Positions 48,968 through 56,995 of a DNA stretch of 64,000 bases are shown one piece after another; position 1 is the stretch's first letter; the number at the start of each line of letters is the position of its first letter. Both the position numbers and the translations under genes were made by a program. Location of the stretch: the NCBI GenBank assembly GCA_022843955.1, contig JALHMQ010000002.1:364926-428925 (forward strand), in the 5' to 3' direction. This stretch comes from Burkholderiaceae bacterium (GTDB lineage Bacteria; Pseudomonadota; Gammaproteobacteria; Burkholderiales; Burkholderiaceae_F). The notes under the pieces were generated by a model that did no database searches, was not told the DNA's origin, and worked only from the letters and a program-made list of their open reading frames with translations.

Positions 48968-50638
48968 ATGCCCCTGACCCCCGACATGCGTCGGTCGATC
49001 GACCAGATTCGCGACTACCTCTTCGGCGGCGGCTACCCCGACCCGGTGAGCAACGCCGAGCAGTTGTCGTTCCTGTTCTTCTTCTACCTCGTCGAAGGCA
49101 TCGACGCCGAGAACCGCGCCCGCGCCCGATTCCTCAAGAAGCCGTACACCAGCCTGTTCGACGGCACCTGGGCACTTAAGAACCCGCTCAACGCTGCCGC
49201 CGGTCTGGCTGCACAGGACGCGAGCGGCGGCAGTGCCGGCGTACTGAGCACCGCATCGACCATCCCGCGCGATCGCTTTCGCTGGTCGATCTGGGCCAAG
49301 GGCCTGTCGGGCGAATCGCTGGTGCGATTCGTCCGCGACGAGGTTTTCGCCTTCTTTGCCGAGCTGGGCCAAGGCGGCGCAACCAACTTCATGGCCGGCG
49401 CGCGGCTTTCCATCGACGAGCCCACCGTGCTGACCCAGGTGATCAACCTCGTCGACGGCCTGCGGCTGGACCAGGCCGACGCCGACACCAAGGGCGACCT
49501 GTTCGAGCATGTGCTTCGGCAGATCAAGCAGGCCGGCGAGCTGGGCCAGTTCCGCACGCCACGCCATGTGATCCGCACCATCGTCGAGATGCTTGACCCC
49601 AAGGTCGGCGAGACCATCTACGACCCGGCCGCCGGCACCGCGGGCTTTCTGGTAGCGGCCTACAACCACATGCGCCTGGCCAACTCGTCGCCCAGTGCCA
49701 TCACCACCGCCGAGCTGGACGGCAAGCCGCAGCGGCGCGGCCTGGGCGACAAGCTCTCGGCGGCGCAGGTCAGCGCGCTGAACAGCGCCACCTTCTTCGG
49801 CAACGACGTTGATCCGAAGATGGTGCGGCTGGCCACGATGAACCTCACGCTGCGCGGCCTGCCCGACGTCCGCATCCAGTTACGCAATGTGCTCACGACC
49901 ACGCAGGACGCAGAGCGCAAGGCCGAGCTGGGCCTGCCGGCGGACGGCTTTCACGTCATCCTGGCCAACCCGCCGTTCTCGGGCCGCGTGGACCGCGACC
50001 GCATTGTCGAAGACGTGAAGATCGGCACGACCACAGCGACCGAGCTGCTGTTCCTGAAGTACATGATGGACAGCCTGCGGCCGGGCGGGCGCTGCGGCGT
50101 GATCGTGCCCGAGGGCGTGCTGTTCGGCTCCACCAGCGCGCACAAGGAGCTGCGCCGGCAGTTGATCGAGAACAACCGCGTCGAGGCCGTGCTCAGCCTG
50201 CCGGGTGGCGTGTTCCAGCCCTACAGCGGGGTGAAGACCTCGGTGCTGTTCTTCCGCAAGGGCGGCAGCACCGAGCGCGTGCTGTTCCTGCACGCCGACG
50301 ACGATGGCTACAAGCTCGACGCCAACCACGACACTCCGATCGAGACCGACGATCTTCCCGTGCTGGTGCAGGCCTATGTGCTGCGCGAGTCGGCATGGGC
50401 CAAGTGGGCGGCGCGCGATGCTGCGGCCGAGTGGAGCGAGAAGTGGTGGTTTGCCGATGCGGCGGCGCTGCGGGCGAATGACTTCGACCTGTCCGCGGGG
50501 CGGTATCGGCCCATGAGCCAGACGCAGGTCGAGCACCGTGATCCACGAGAGCTGCTGGATGAACTGGTGGCAATCGAAGCGGAGATCGCCTCCGCGGTCG
50601 AGGCGCTGCGCGTAGCGCTGGCTGAACGCGAAGCATGA
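48968..50638 (+). CDS. hsdM: Type I restriction-modification methyltransferase
   Basis: 556 residues. HsdM N-terminal helical domain (about 5-165), then the N6-adenine methyltransferase with SAM motif DPAAGTAGFLV (219-229) and catalytic NPPF (334-337). It protects host DNA and supports restriction. It starts 45 bases after hsdR and overlaps hsdS by 4 bases (ATGA). The Shine-Dalgarno before it is weak (AGATCGAG). Confidence 0.97.
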   Translation: MPLTPDMRRSIDQIRDYLFGGGYPDPVSNAEQLSFLFFFYLVEGIDAENRARARFLKKPYTSLFDGTWALKNPLNAAAGLAAQDASGGSAGVLSTASTIPRDRFRWSIWAKGLSGESLVRFVRDEVFAFFAELGQGGATNFMAGARLSIDEPTVLTQVINLVDGLRLDQADADTKGDLFEHVLRQIKQAGELGQFRTPRHVIRTIVEMLDPKVGETIYDPAAGTAGFLVAAYNHMRLANSSPSAITTAELDGKPQRRGLGDKLSAAQVSALNSATFFGNDVDPKMVRLATMNLTLRGLPDVRIQLRNVLTTTQDAERKAELGLPADGFHVILANPPFSGRVDRDRIVEDVKIGTTTATELLFLKYMMDSLRPGGRCGVIVPEGVLFGSTSAHKELRRQLIENNRVEAVLSLPGGVFQPYSGVKTSVLFFRKGGSTERVLFLHADDDGYKLDANHDTPIETDDLPVLVQAYVLRESAWAKWAARDAAAEWSEKWWFADAAALRANDFDLSAGRYRPMSQTQVEHRDPRELLDELVAIEAEIASAVEALRVALAEREA

Positions 50639-51846
50639 CGGTGCAAATGGCCAGGTTGGGTGACATCTGCGAGATCAATCCACGCCTGCCGCGTGACCAC
50701 GGTCTCAAAGACGACAGCGAAGTCAGTTTCGTTCCGATGGCCGCAGTCAGCGAGGTCTCGGGAACCATTGAGTCGGCCACGCTTCGTCGCTACGACGAAG
50801 TGAAGAAGGGCTACACGGCCTTCTCCGATGGTGACGTGCTCTTCGCGAAGATCACGCCGTGCATGGAGAACGGCAAAGCTGCACTCGCCAATGGCCTCGC
50901 CGGTGGCCGAGGGTTCGGGTCGACAGAGTTCCACGTGCTCAGAGCGCGGGGGTCTGTGCTGCCCGAGTGGATTTACTACTTCGTGCGCCGTGAGCCATTT
51001 CGGCGGGAGGCCAAGCGCAACTTCACGGGCACCGCTGGGCAGCAGCGCGTGCCAACCTCGTTCCTCCAGGAAACTTTGGTCCCTGTTCCACCACTCGAAG
51101 AGCAGCTCCGCATCGTCGACCTGCTCGCCCGCGCCGAAGGCATCGTCCGCCTGCGCCGCGAAGCCCAGCAGAAGGCCGCCGAGTTGATCCCGGCGATCTT
51201 CGTCGACGTGTTCGGCGACCCGACGGCGAATCCGAAGGGCTGGCCTGTCGTGTCGATGGGAAAGCTTGTCGGTGAGTTTCGATATGGAACTTCACAGAAG
51301 TCCGGGCCCCTAGGAGCGCCGGTGCTCCGGATCCCGAACGTTGTCGACGGCGCAATAGATCTGGCGGAGGTGAAGTTCGTGGCGCTACCTCAGTTGGAGC
51401 AAAAGCGCCTGCGGCTCGCGGACGGAGACCTGTTGTTCGTGCGGACGAATGGCAACCCTGACTTCGTCGGCCGGTGTTCGGTGTACGACAGTCGGGTCCT
51501 GAGCGCCGCGGGTTTTGATGGGGCGGAGTGCGTCTATGCGTCGTACCTAATCAGGGCCAGGCTTGCAGGTTCGCGCGTAATGCCTGAGTACTTGCAGGCT
51601 TACCTGACCAGCCACCGAGGCAGGCAACTCCTGCGCGAGCGGGCGAAGACTTCGGCGGGACAGTTCAATCTAAACATCGACGGCCTCGGGTCGCTGCCCG
51701 TACCAATTCCTCCGCAAGCTTTGCAGGAGCGCTTCATTGAACGCCTCGACCGATTCGCAAGCATCGCAAGCCAGCATGAATCCGCTGGGGTAGCAGCCGC
51801 TGCATTATTCGGATCGCTGCTCGGCGGAGCATTCGGAACGAATTGA
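50635..51846 (+). CDS. hsdS: Type I restriction enzyme specificity subunit
   Basis: 403 residues with two target-recognition domains (about 5-150 and 205-350), each followed by a helical conserved region (EEQLRIVDLLARAEGIVRLR and LQERFIERLDRFASIASQH). The second TRD and its DNA use less biased codons than hsdM, as often seen for exchanged specificity modules. It overlaps hsdM (ATGA) and the next gene (TGATG). Confidence 0.95.
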   Translation: MTVQMARLGDICEINPRLPRDHGLKDDSEVSFVPMAAVSEVSGTIESATLRRYDEVKKGYTAFSDGDVLFAKITPCMENGKAALANGLAGGRGFGSTEFHVLRARGSVLPEWIYYFVRREPFRREAKRNFTGTAGQQRVPTSFLQETLVPVPPLEEQLRIVDLLARAEGIVRLRREAQQKAAELIPAIFVDVFGDPTANPKGWPVVSMGKLVGEFRYGTSQKSGPLGAPVLRIPNVVDGAIDLAEVKFVALPQLEQKRLRLADGDLLFVRTNGNPDFVGRCSVYDSRVLSAAGFDGAECVYASYLIRARLAGSRVMPEYLQAYLTSHRGRQLLRERAKTSAGQFNLNIDGLGSLPVPIPPQALQERFIERLDRFASIASQHESAGVAAAALFGSLLGGAFGTN

Positions 51847-52544
51847 TGAACGAGCACTCGCAGCAACAGCTCAGCTCCTACTTCGAGGCCATCGCCTGTT
51901 GGCGCGCAGCTTACAAAGTGGCACGGCTGCATGTATTGGGCGTACGTACGGGCGAAGCCCTGGAACTGGTATCTGCTCGGATTGTTCTTGATGTCGGCGG
52001 CGACGCTGCCTGCAAGGCGCCATTTCGCGCTGGTCGCGTGGAAGCTCATCAGCTCATGCTGAATCAGCAAGAGACGGATGTTCAGGGCGTCGCGCTCGCG
52101 CTCTCATCGGCCGCCGGCTTCCACTCAGCCGGCATAGGGCGCATCAAGCTGCCATGCACCGAGCAAGTTGGCGTCTACGTCGCGCCTCCAACACTGCTGC
52201 ACCCGGAGGGCCTGAGCGAAGGCAATCGCCTGGCAGTGCTGTCCATCGGTGGAGGGCACTTTGCCGATGTACTGCCGCAACCGGAGTCGGACTGGCTGCT
52301 GAAGGCAGCGGACGCCCCTTACGACTCTGTGCAGGAACTGGCCGTTGACTACGGCTTGGGAACACTGCGCGGTGACCGCGCGTTGCTGGAGGTTGTTGCG
52401 CGGACGGCAATTCAAGTGCTTGCTGAGTCTGCCGTCACCGGCAACCGGGCGAGCGTTGGCATTTGGCAGGATGGCGGCACGGGGATTCAGGAAGGTCGCT
52501 GGATCGGCGCGCCATTGAACATGGTGAGCCTCGCCGGCGTATGA
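51846..52544 (+). CDS. Hypothetical protein coupled to hsdS
   Basis: 232 residues; family not recognised. The ATG at 51846 overlaps the hsdS stop by one base (TGATG), so it is most likely translated by ribosomes finishing hsdS. The middle has beta-rich sequence (GVYVAPPTLLHPEGL, LAVLSIGGGHFADVLPQ) and the end VGIWQDGGTGIQEGRWIG. No membrane or signal segment. The same frame stays open with protein-like codons for 59 more codons past the TGA (see next entry), so this gene may be truncated. Confidence 0.65.
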   Translation: MNEHSQQQLSSYFEAIACWRAAYKVARLHVLGVRTGEALELVSARIVLDVGGDAACKAPFRAGRVEAHQLMLNQQETDVQGVALALSSAAGFHSAGIGRIKLPCTEQVGVYVAPPTLLHPEGLSEGNRLAVLSIGGGHFADVLPQPESDWLLKAADAPYDSVQELAVDYGLGTLRGDRALLEVVARTAIQVLAESAVTGNRASVGIWQDGGTGIQEGRWIGAPLNMVSLAGV

Positions 52545-52724
52545 AGCGATGCACTGGACCACGGCGCCTGCAGGAACCTCGATGTTCCCTGTGCCGACCA
52601 CGGCAAGGTCGCGATCACTCCAATCCAGTTCCGTGCTTTGGATCGCGCCGCGTCGTACGACACGGCCTTGATGGACGACACGAAAGCCGAGTTTTGCCTG
52701 CGTCCGGTCAAGAGAGCCTGCTAG
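52545..52724 (+). pseudogene. In-frame open extension after the hsdS-coupled gene
   Basis: After the TGA of the preceding gene, the same frame runs 59 codons to a TAG at 52722. Codons have GC-rich third positions, and the peptide looks real (DVPCADHGKVAITPIQFRAL, then KAEFCLRPVKRAC). It has no start codon or Shine-Dalgarno of its own. It may be the C-terminus of the upstream gene cut off by a nonsense mutation, or chance. Confidence 0.35.
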
Positions 52725-52751
52725 TCGTTGGTTGATCCCTCAAACTCAGTG

Positions 52752-53264
52752 ATGCAGGCCTACCTGCACCCCGAGGTTCCGCCAAAAGGCAAAGCGGCTG
52801 ACGACTTCGAGGCGGCAATCGCGTGGCTGCTGTGGGCGCTGGGTTTCTCCGTCGCCTCGTTCGGCACGCACCCCAAGACGCGGGAGACGTTCGATCTCAT
52901 CGCGACCACGCCGCGCGGGGACTTCTTGGTCGTCGAGTGCACGCTGGGCCTGTTACGCACCGAGAGCAAGCTGTCCAAGCTCACCGCTCGTACGGTCAAC
53001 GTGCGCGATTCACTGGCAGCCTCCAACATGAAGCATCTGCGCGTGTTGCCGGTCATCGTTACGGCGATGACGCGGGATCAAGTCGAAGCCGACGCTGGGC
53101 CTGCAGCCGACCTTGGAGTGCTCGTCGTCACGAGAGAGGATCTCGCCGAGGTGCAGAACGAACTTATTCGGTTCCCTGATGCCGATGCCTTGTTCGAGCG
53201 TGGCCTTCGAGCCGTGCAGGACCAACAGTCCGCGCGCAAGGCCGAGAGCGGCGCGGAGGGGTAG
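52752..53264 (+). CDS. Putative nuclease-like protein with E-C-T motif
   Basis: 170 residues from the ATG at 52752 (a TTG 24 bases upstream is also open). The segment FEAAIAWLLWALGFSVASFG (from residue 19), then FDLIATTPRGDFLVVECTLG, resembles the core of PD-(D/E)xK nucleases: helix with Glu20, Asp48, 13 residues, then Glu62-Cys-Thr64 in place of ExK. The expected lysine is replaced by Thr, as in some restriction-like nucleases and in dead relatives. The C-terminal part is alpha/beta. It sits within the defence island. Confidence 0.55.
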   Translation: MQAYLHPEVPPKGKAADDFEAAIAWLLWALGFSVASFGTHPKTRETFDLIATTPRGDFLVVECTLGLLRTESKLSKLTARTVNVRDSLAASNMKHLRVLPVIVTAMTRDQVEADAGPAADLGVLVVTREDLAEVQNELIRFPDADALFERGLRAVQDQQSARKAESGAEG

Positions 53265-53351
53265 CGTGCCGCTCAGTAACCTGCGTGCGCTAAGCCTGCT
53301 CAAGCGCGTGTGGACGCGTGCAGCGGCAGACGAATCATAGGAAGGACTGAC

Positions 53352-53819
53352 ATGCGACTTGACCCCAGGACACTGGACCGATTGATCCAAGCCGCGCGCA
53401 GGTTCGAGAGGATCGAGCAGCGATTTGCGGCCTTCAGAGCGGAACTCGAATGGTTTGCCACTCCGCAATGTCCGCTGCGAGCGGTGACGGTGGAGTCAGG
53501 CGACGACTCGCGCTGCGTGATCGCGTCGTTCGGCACAACTAAGGTTGTTCTGCGGTTGCTTCTGGTGCTCCCTGAGCATGGCGTCGCTACGGGTCAAGTG
53601 ATTTGCACCAGGGCGTTGCCAAAGTTCGGTATCGTCGACCCGACGATCGCCTCATTCACGTTCGACGCGCAGGGCCGAACCTCATTCGAGCTTGGCGAGG
53701 ATGGAGACCTTATCGAAATGGAGCAGCATGCCGTCGAGATCTTGATGCATGTCCTCGAGGCGGCCGTGCGGCCGATCGAGACCGACACAAATCAGTTGGG
53801 TGCGCCCGCGGCAGGTTAG
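53352..53819 (+). CDS. Hypothetical protein in defence island
   Basis: 155 residues starting MRLDPRTLDRLIQAARRFER, with AGGA upstream. The N-terminal helix and beta-rich middle give no known family. A decayed copy of its first 60 bases of homology lies at 55735-55794. It is convergent with the next gene; their stop codons overlap. Confidence 0.6.
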   Translation: MRLDPRTLDRLIQAARRFERIEQRFAAFRAELEWFATPQCPLRAVTVESGDDSRCVIASFGTTKVVLRLLLVLPEHGVATGQVICTRALPKFGIVDPTIASFTFDAQGRTSFELGEDGDLIEMEQHAVEILMHVLEAAVRPIETDTNQLGAPAAG

Positions 53820-54478
53820 AAGGCGAATGCCCGTTTGTAGTCCGCGGCCATGGCATCTCCGATGGCACGCACCTGAGAGTTCGGACCCGTCCGTACTCGC
53901 CATTGCATCGTTTCCCGCGTAGCCCGCTGCGCCTGGCCTCGCCAGTGATTGCCACTGCGGACGAACTGAAGACTGGTGGCGGCAAGTAGGGTCGCCGTCA
54001 TGCAAGACGGGCCAGTGGACTTGATGACCGCGGCTGCCGTCTCAGACAGCTCCGCGAAGTCGCGGAAGGCGTCAAGGTGAAAGTCGGAGACACAAGCTGC
54101 AGGAGTTCCGTTGGTCGACACATCAGGGAACCTCCAAAGCCCGGCGATCAAGTGGCCGTCGGTGTGGATCTCCGCGGCCCAACCAGCCGCGTTTCTTGGG
54201 TCAGTAGAGCTGAGTCCCGAGAAGACGGGTACGACGCCGTAGCTGGACCGAAACCCGTACCACCATGACTGCATGCGACTGGATACGGCACCGCGGCTAA
54301 TCAGGTCGTGCACGCCGGGCGCTGACACGTCGACCTCCACGAGATCGCAGGGCCGCCACTGCCATATCAAAGCGGGCTTGTCGCCGAGCGAGTAGTCCTC
54401 AACGAAGTCCGTCAGGCGCCGGTGCAATTCCGGATGCGACATTTCGAGGGAAGGTGAGAGCTTGTGGTTGGTTACCAT
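53816..54478 (-). CDS. Hypothetical protein in defence island
   Basis: 220 residues; no family recognised. An internal ATG at residue 13 (MSHPELHRRL) is an alternative start. The middle has aromatic-rich sequence (WWYGFRSSYGVVPVFSG). It is the only minus-strand gene inside the island and diverges from the TIR gene with 67 bases between them. Confidence 0.6.
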   Translation of the reverse strand: MVTNHKLSPSLEMSHPELHRRLTDFVEDYSLGDKPALIWQWRPCDLVEVDVSAPGVHDLISRGAVSSRMQSWWYGFRSSYGVVPVFSGLSSTDPRNAAGWAAEIHTDGHLIAGLWRFPDVSTNGTPAACVSDFHLDAFRDFAELSETAAAVIKSTGPSCMTATLLAATSLQFVRSGNHWRGQAQRATRETMQWRVRTGPNSQVRAIGDAMAADYKRAFAF

Positions 54479-54545
54479 GAGTGCACTTGCCTCCCTGTCA
54501 ACAACTTGTGCGACCCGGTCCGCACCCCAAAGATGAGAACAACCC

Positions 54546-55520
54546 GTGGCGCGAATTTTTATCTCCTACAGCCACAAAGACGATGCTCTGCGCGCTGAGC
54601 TCGACAAGCATCTTGCCTTGTTGCGGCGTGAGGGCGCCATCGAGCTATGGAGCGACCATCGAATTTTGCCCGGCTCGGAGTTCGACAAGGACATCACGCA
54701 AGCGCTTGAGGCGGCACAGATCATCCTGCTCCTGGTCAGCGCGGACTTCCTTGCCTCGGATTACTGCTTTGGCATCGAGATGCGCAGGGCGATGGAGCGG
54801 CATGGTGCGGGCGAGGCCGTCGTCGTTCCTGTCATCCTGCGGGCTTGCGACTGGCATCACTCGCCTTTCAAACACCTCAACGCATTGCCATCGGGTGGCC
54901 GAGAGATTGCAAAGTGGGCGTCTCCAGACGATGCATTCCTGGACGTGGTTCAGGGATTGCGCAAGCTCTTGGCTGCCCACAAGGTGCCCGACGGCGGTTC
55001 AGCTCCGGCTGGCAAGCCTGCAGCAGCGCGATCGCCTGGCATGCAATCAGTCGTCCGCTTCGATCGCCCAGTAGCTTCGCGTTCCAGCAATCTCGCACTC
55101 CCAAGCGAGTTCAGCGATGAGGCGAAGCACGAGTTCGCGGAGCAGACATTCGCCTACGTGAAGGAGTACTTTCGCGGGTCCCTCGAAGAGCTGCAGCGCC
55201 GCAACCCCGGCTACTCGGGAAAGTTGCGTGACAAGACGGCAGTGGCGTTTGCGGCTGTCGTGTTCAAGAACGGTCAACGGATCGCCGGTTGCTACGTCAG
55301 GTTGGGTGGAATGATGTCTTCCAACGGCATCGCCTACTCCGGCAACGAGAACAGTTCGGACAACAGTTACAACGAGATTCTCGACATCCAGACCGACAAG
55401 CACAGCCTTCTCTGGCGAGCACAGATGGGCGCGTTCAGAGGACGCGACTCCGCGAAGGGGCTGAGCCAGGAGGGCGCGGCTGAGCATCTTTGGTCGATGC
55501 TCATCGCGCCGCTGCAGTAG
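54546..55520 (+). CDS. TIR domain protein with unassigned C-terminal domain
   Basis: 324 residues; GTG start. The TIR domain (1-about 142) has RIFISYSHKDD, LVSADFLASDYC and a likely catalytic Glu78 in FGIEMRRAM, so NAD-cleaving or signal-making activity is possible. After an Ala/Pro linker (about 145-180), a second domain (about 185-324) follows, rich in beta strands (TAVAFAAVVFKNGQRIAGCY, EILDIQTDKHSLLWRAQMG) that I cannot assign. This layout suggests a sensor or oligomerising tail coupled to a TIR effector, as in some antiphage systems. Confidence 0.85.
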   Translation: MARIFISYSHKDDALRAELDKHLALLRREGAIELWSDHRILPGSEFDKDITQALEAAQIILLLVSADFLASDYCFGIEMRRAMERHGAGEAVVVPVILRACDWHHSPFKHLNALPSGGREIAKWASPDDAFLDVVQGLRKLLAAHKVPDGGSAPAGKPAAARSPGMQSVVRFDRPVASRSSNLALPSEFSDEAKHEFAEQTFAYVKEYFRGSLEELQRRNPGYSGKLRDKTAVAFAAVVFKNGQRIAGCYVRLGGMMSSNGIAYSGNENSSDNSYNEILDIQTDKHSLLWRAQMGAFRGRDSAKGLSQEGAAEHLWSMLIAPLQ

Positions 55521-55872
55521 TTGCTGAATCTCTACGCGCTGCGACCACGCAACATTCCCTATGCGCCACTCAGGGTAAGCCTCTCAACGTGGCCGCGTAC
55601 GGAGCATGGCCATTCAAAATCCGCATGAATGCCGCGGTATCGGCCGATTGGGAAGTGATGATCGACAGCCTGTTCAAGCGCGACGGAGCGATCGGGGCGC
55701 GCGACTCGACGACCTCATCGATCTGCGGACGCCGGATCGCCTGATCCAAGCCGCCCGTCGAATCTAGAAAAGCAAGCAGCGATCTGCGGGACTTGATGGC
55801 TCCGTTGCATGAAGCAGCTTGACTGCGTGCTGCTCTACGTCAGCTCGGACTCGCCGTAACTGCCTCGCCGCG
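55521..55872. other. Gene-poor stretch with gene scars
   Basis: 352 bases after the TIR gene. A short frame (NVAAYGAWPFKIRMNAAVSA at about 55590-55650) looks like part of a lost gene but has no start of its own. Past it lies a decayed copy of part of the gene at 53352 (see next entry). No promoter or terminator is clear. Confidence 0.45.
55735..55794 (+). pseudogene. Decayed copy of part of the gene at 53352
   Basis: Bases 55735-55794 align without gaps to 53376-53435 with roughly 44 of 60 identical, including the shared TGATCCAAGCCGC. The translated core (DRLIQAARR) is the same, but a TAG follows at once, so it cannot be expressed as in the parent. It marks a past duplication or replacement inside the island. 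Confidence 0.6.
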
Positions 55873-56100
55873 TCACTGCGTTCCACGCTTGCGCCGCCGC
55901 CACAACGAATACAACCCCGTCAGCGCCAGGATCGGCCACAGGCAGGTGCTGATCAGCACCCACAGCAGGCGCCCGTTCAGCGCGCTGCCTGAATCGCTGG
56001 TGCGCTGCGTCGGTCCCTCGCTGAAAAGGTGCCGGTTGGAGTAGGTGGCCAAGCCGAACACCGCGCCCACGCCGAGAAACAGAACGATCCATAGATTCAA
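55873..56100 (-). CDS. Small membrane protein
   Basis: 75 residues from a TTG start with GGGAG six bases upstream. There are two hydrophobic helices (NLWIVLFLGVGAVFGLATY and LWVLISTCLWPILALTGLY) joined by a short polar loop, and a basic RRRKRGTQ tail, so both ends probably face the cytoplasm. No family recognised. It is the first chromosomal-type gene after the island. Confidence 0.65.
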   Translation of the reverse strand: MNLWIVLFLGVGAVFGLATYSNRHLFSEGPTQRTSDSGSALNGRLLWVLISTCLWPILALTGLYSLWRRRKRGTQ

Positions 56101-56250
56101 CGCTGGCTCCCGAGTCGTGTGATGGCTGGCTTGGCGCAGAGGGCGGGCGCCGTGCGCGGCGCGGTCGCATGGGGCGGTGCGCGCGACGCTTTGGCGCGAG
56201 CATCTCACGCAAGCGATGCCGCCGCGCCACGCGATATCACCCGGCTTACC

Positions 56251-56964
56251 CTAGTTCGCGATCCGGTGAGCATCGGTCGGCGCGCTCGGCACCTGCTCGC
56301 CCGGATACACCACGATCACCTGGTAGTCCGGCCCGCTGCCCCAGCGCTGCTCCTTCAGCAGCCAGTCGGTGACGAAGCGGGCCACCACCGCGCGGCCGGT
56401 GTCGGCGGCGACCGACTGGTACTTGGGCGCGCGCTCGGCGAGCTGTTGCGTGAGCGAGCGCTCCAGCGCGTCCAGGTTCTCGGCCTTGTTGAAGCGCGCC
56501 CAGCCGCTGCGCGTGTCCTTTTCCAGGGTGGCCGTGTCGAATGCCACCGGAAGCGTGGGCTCGACCGCGGCGGCGCGCACGATGCAGGTCTTGTCGCGGA
56601 TCTCGAGCTTCCACGCCTTCTCCAGCTTGATGTGGAAGCGATAGGCAACGTCCACGCGGATGCGCGACACGGTGGTGCCCAGATCGATCTTGTCGAACAC
56701 CTTGGGGTCGAGGAACCTGGGGTCCTTGCGCTCGAACACCTCGGTCGCCTTCACGCTGGCCACCTCCAGCTGGCCACCGGAGGTGGGCATGACGACCACC
56801 TGCTCGGCAAAGGCGCGCGTCTGCGGCTGGCCGGAGATCTGCGGCACGCGATCGGCGACGAAGCGGTAGCCGGTCCAGGCGACGACACCGGCGAGCACGA
56901 CGCCGACCAACAGCACCACCGCCGCGGTGATGGCGATGCCGGTGAGCAGCTTGCGGGCGTTCAT
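56251..56964 (-). CDS. Membrane-anchored protein of unknown function
   Basis: 237 residues. A single N-terminal helix (about 7-34; ITAAVVLLVGVVLAGVVAW) is followed by an extracytoplasmic alpha/beta domain with two conserved-looking strands (EVASVKATEVFERKDP, IRVDVAYRFHIKLEK). It resembles DUF4230-type proteins in outline, but I am not sure. It starts 31 bases after the molybdoenzyme stop on the same strand, so they may be cotranscribed. Confidence 0.6.
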   Translation of the reverse strand: MNARKLLTGIAITAAVVLLVGVVLAGVVAWTGYRFVADRVPQISGQPQTRAFAEQVVVMPTSGGQLEVASVKATEVFERKDPRFLDPKVFDKIDLGTTVSRIRVDVAYRFHIKLEKAWKLEIRDKTCIVRAAAVEPTLPVAFDTATLEKDTRSGWARFNKAENLDALERSLTQQLAERAPKYQSVAADTGRAVVARFVTDWLLKEQRWGSGPDYQVIVVYPGEQVPSAPTDAHRIAN

Positions 56965-56995
56965 TGTCGAATCCTTGCTGACACGATGGCGCCCG

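Noticed and set aside
52541..52735. Small ORF starting at the ATGA overlap after the hsdS-coupled gene
   Set aside because: Its product is Arg/Cys/Pro-rich with shadow-like composition; the protein-like signal in this stretch is in the other frame.
44477..55872. Island as an integrated phage or integrative element
   Set aside because: No integrase, transposase, recombinase, phage structural gene or tRNA edge is visible, so only a defence island is called.
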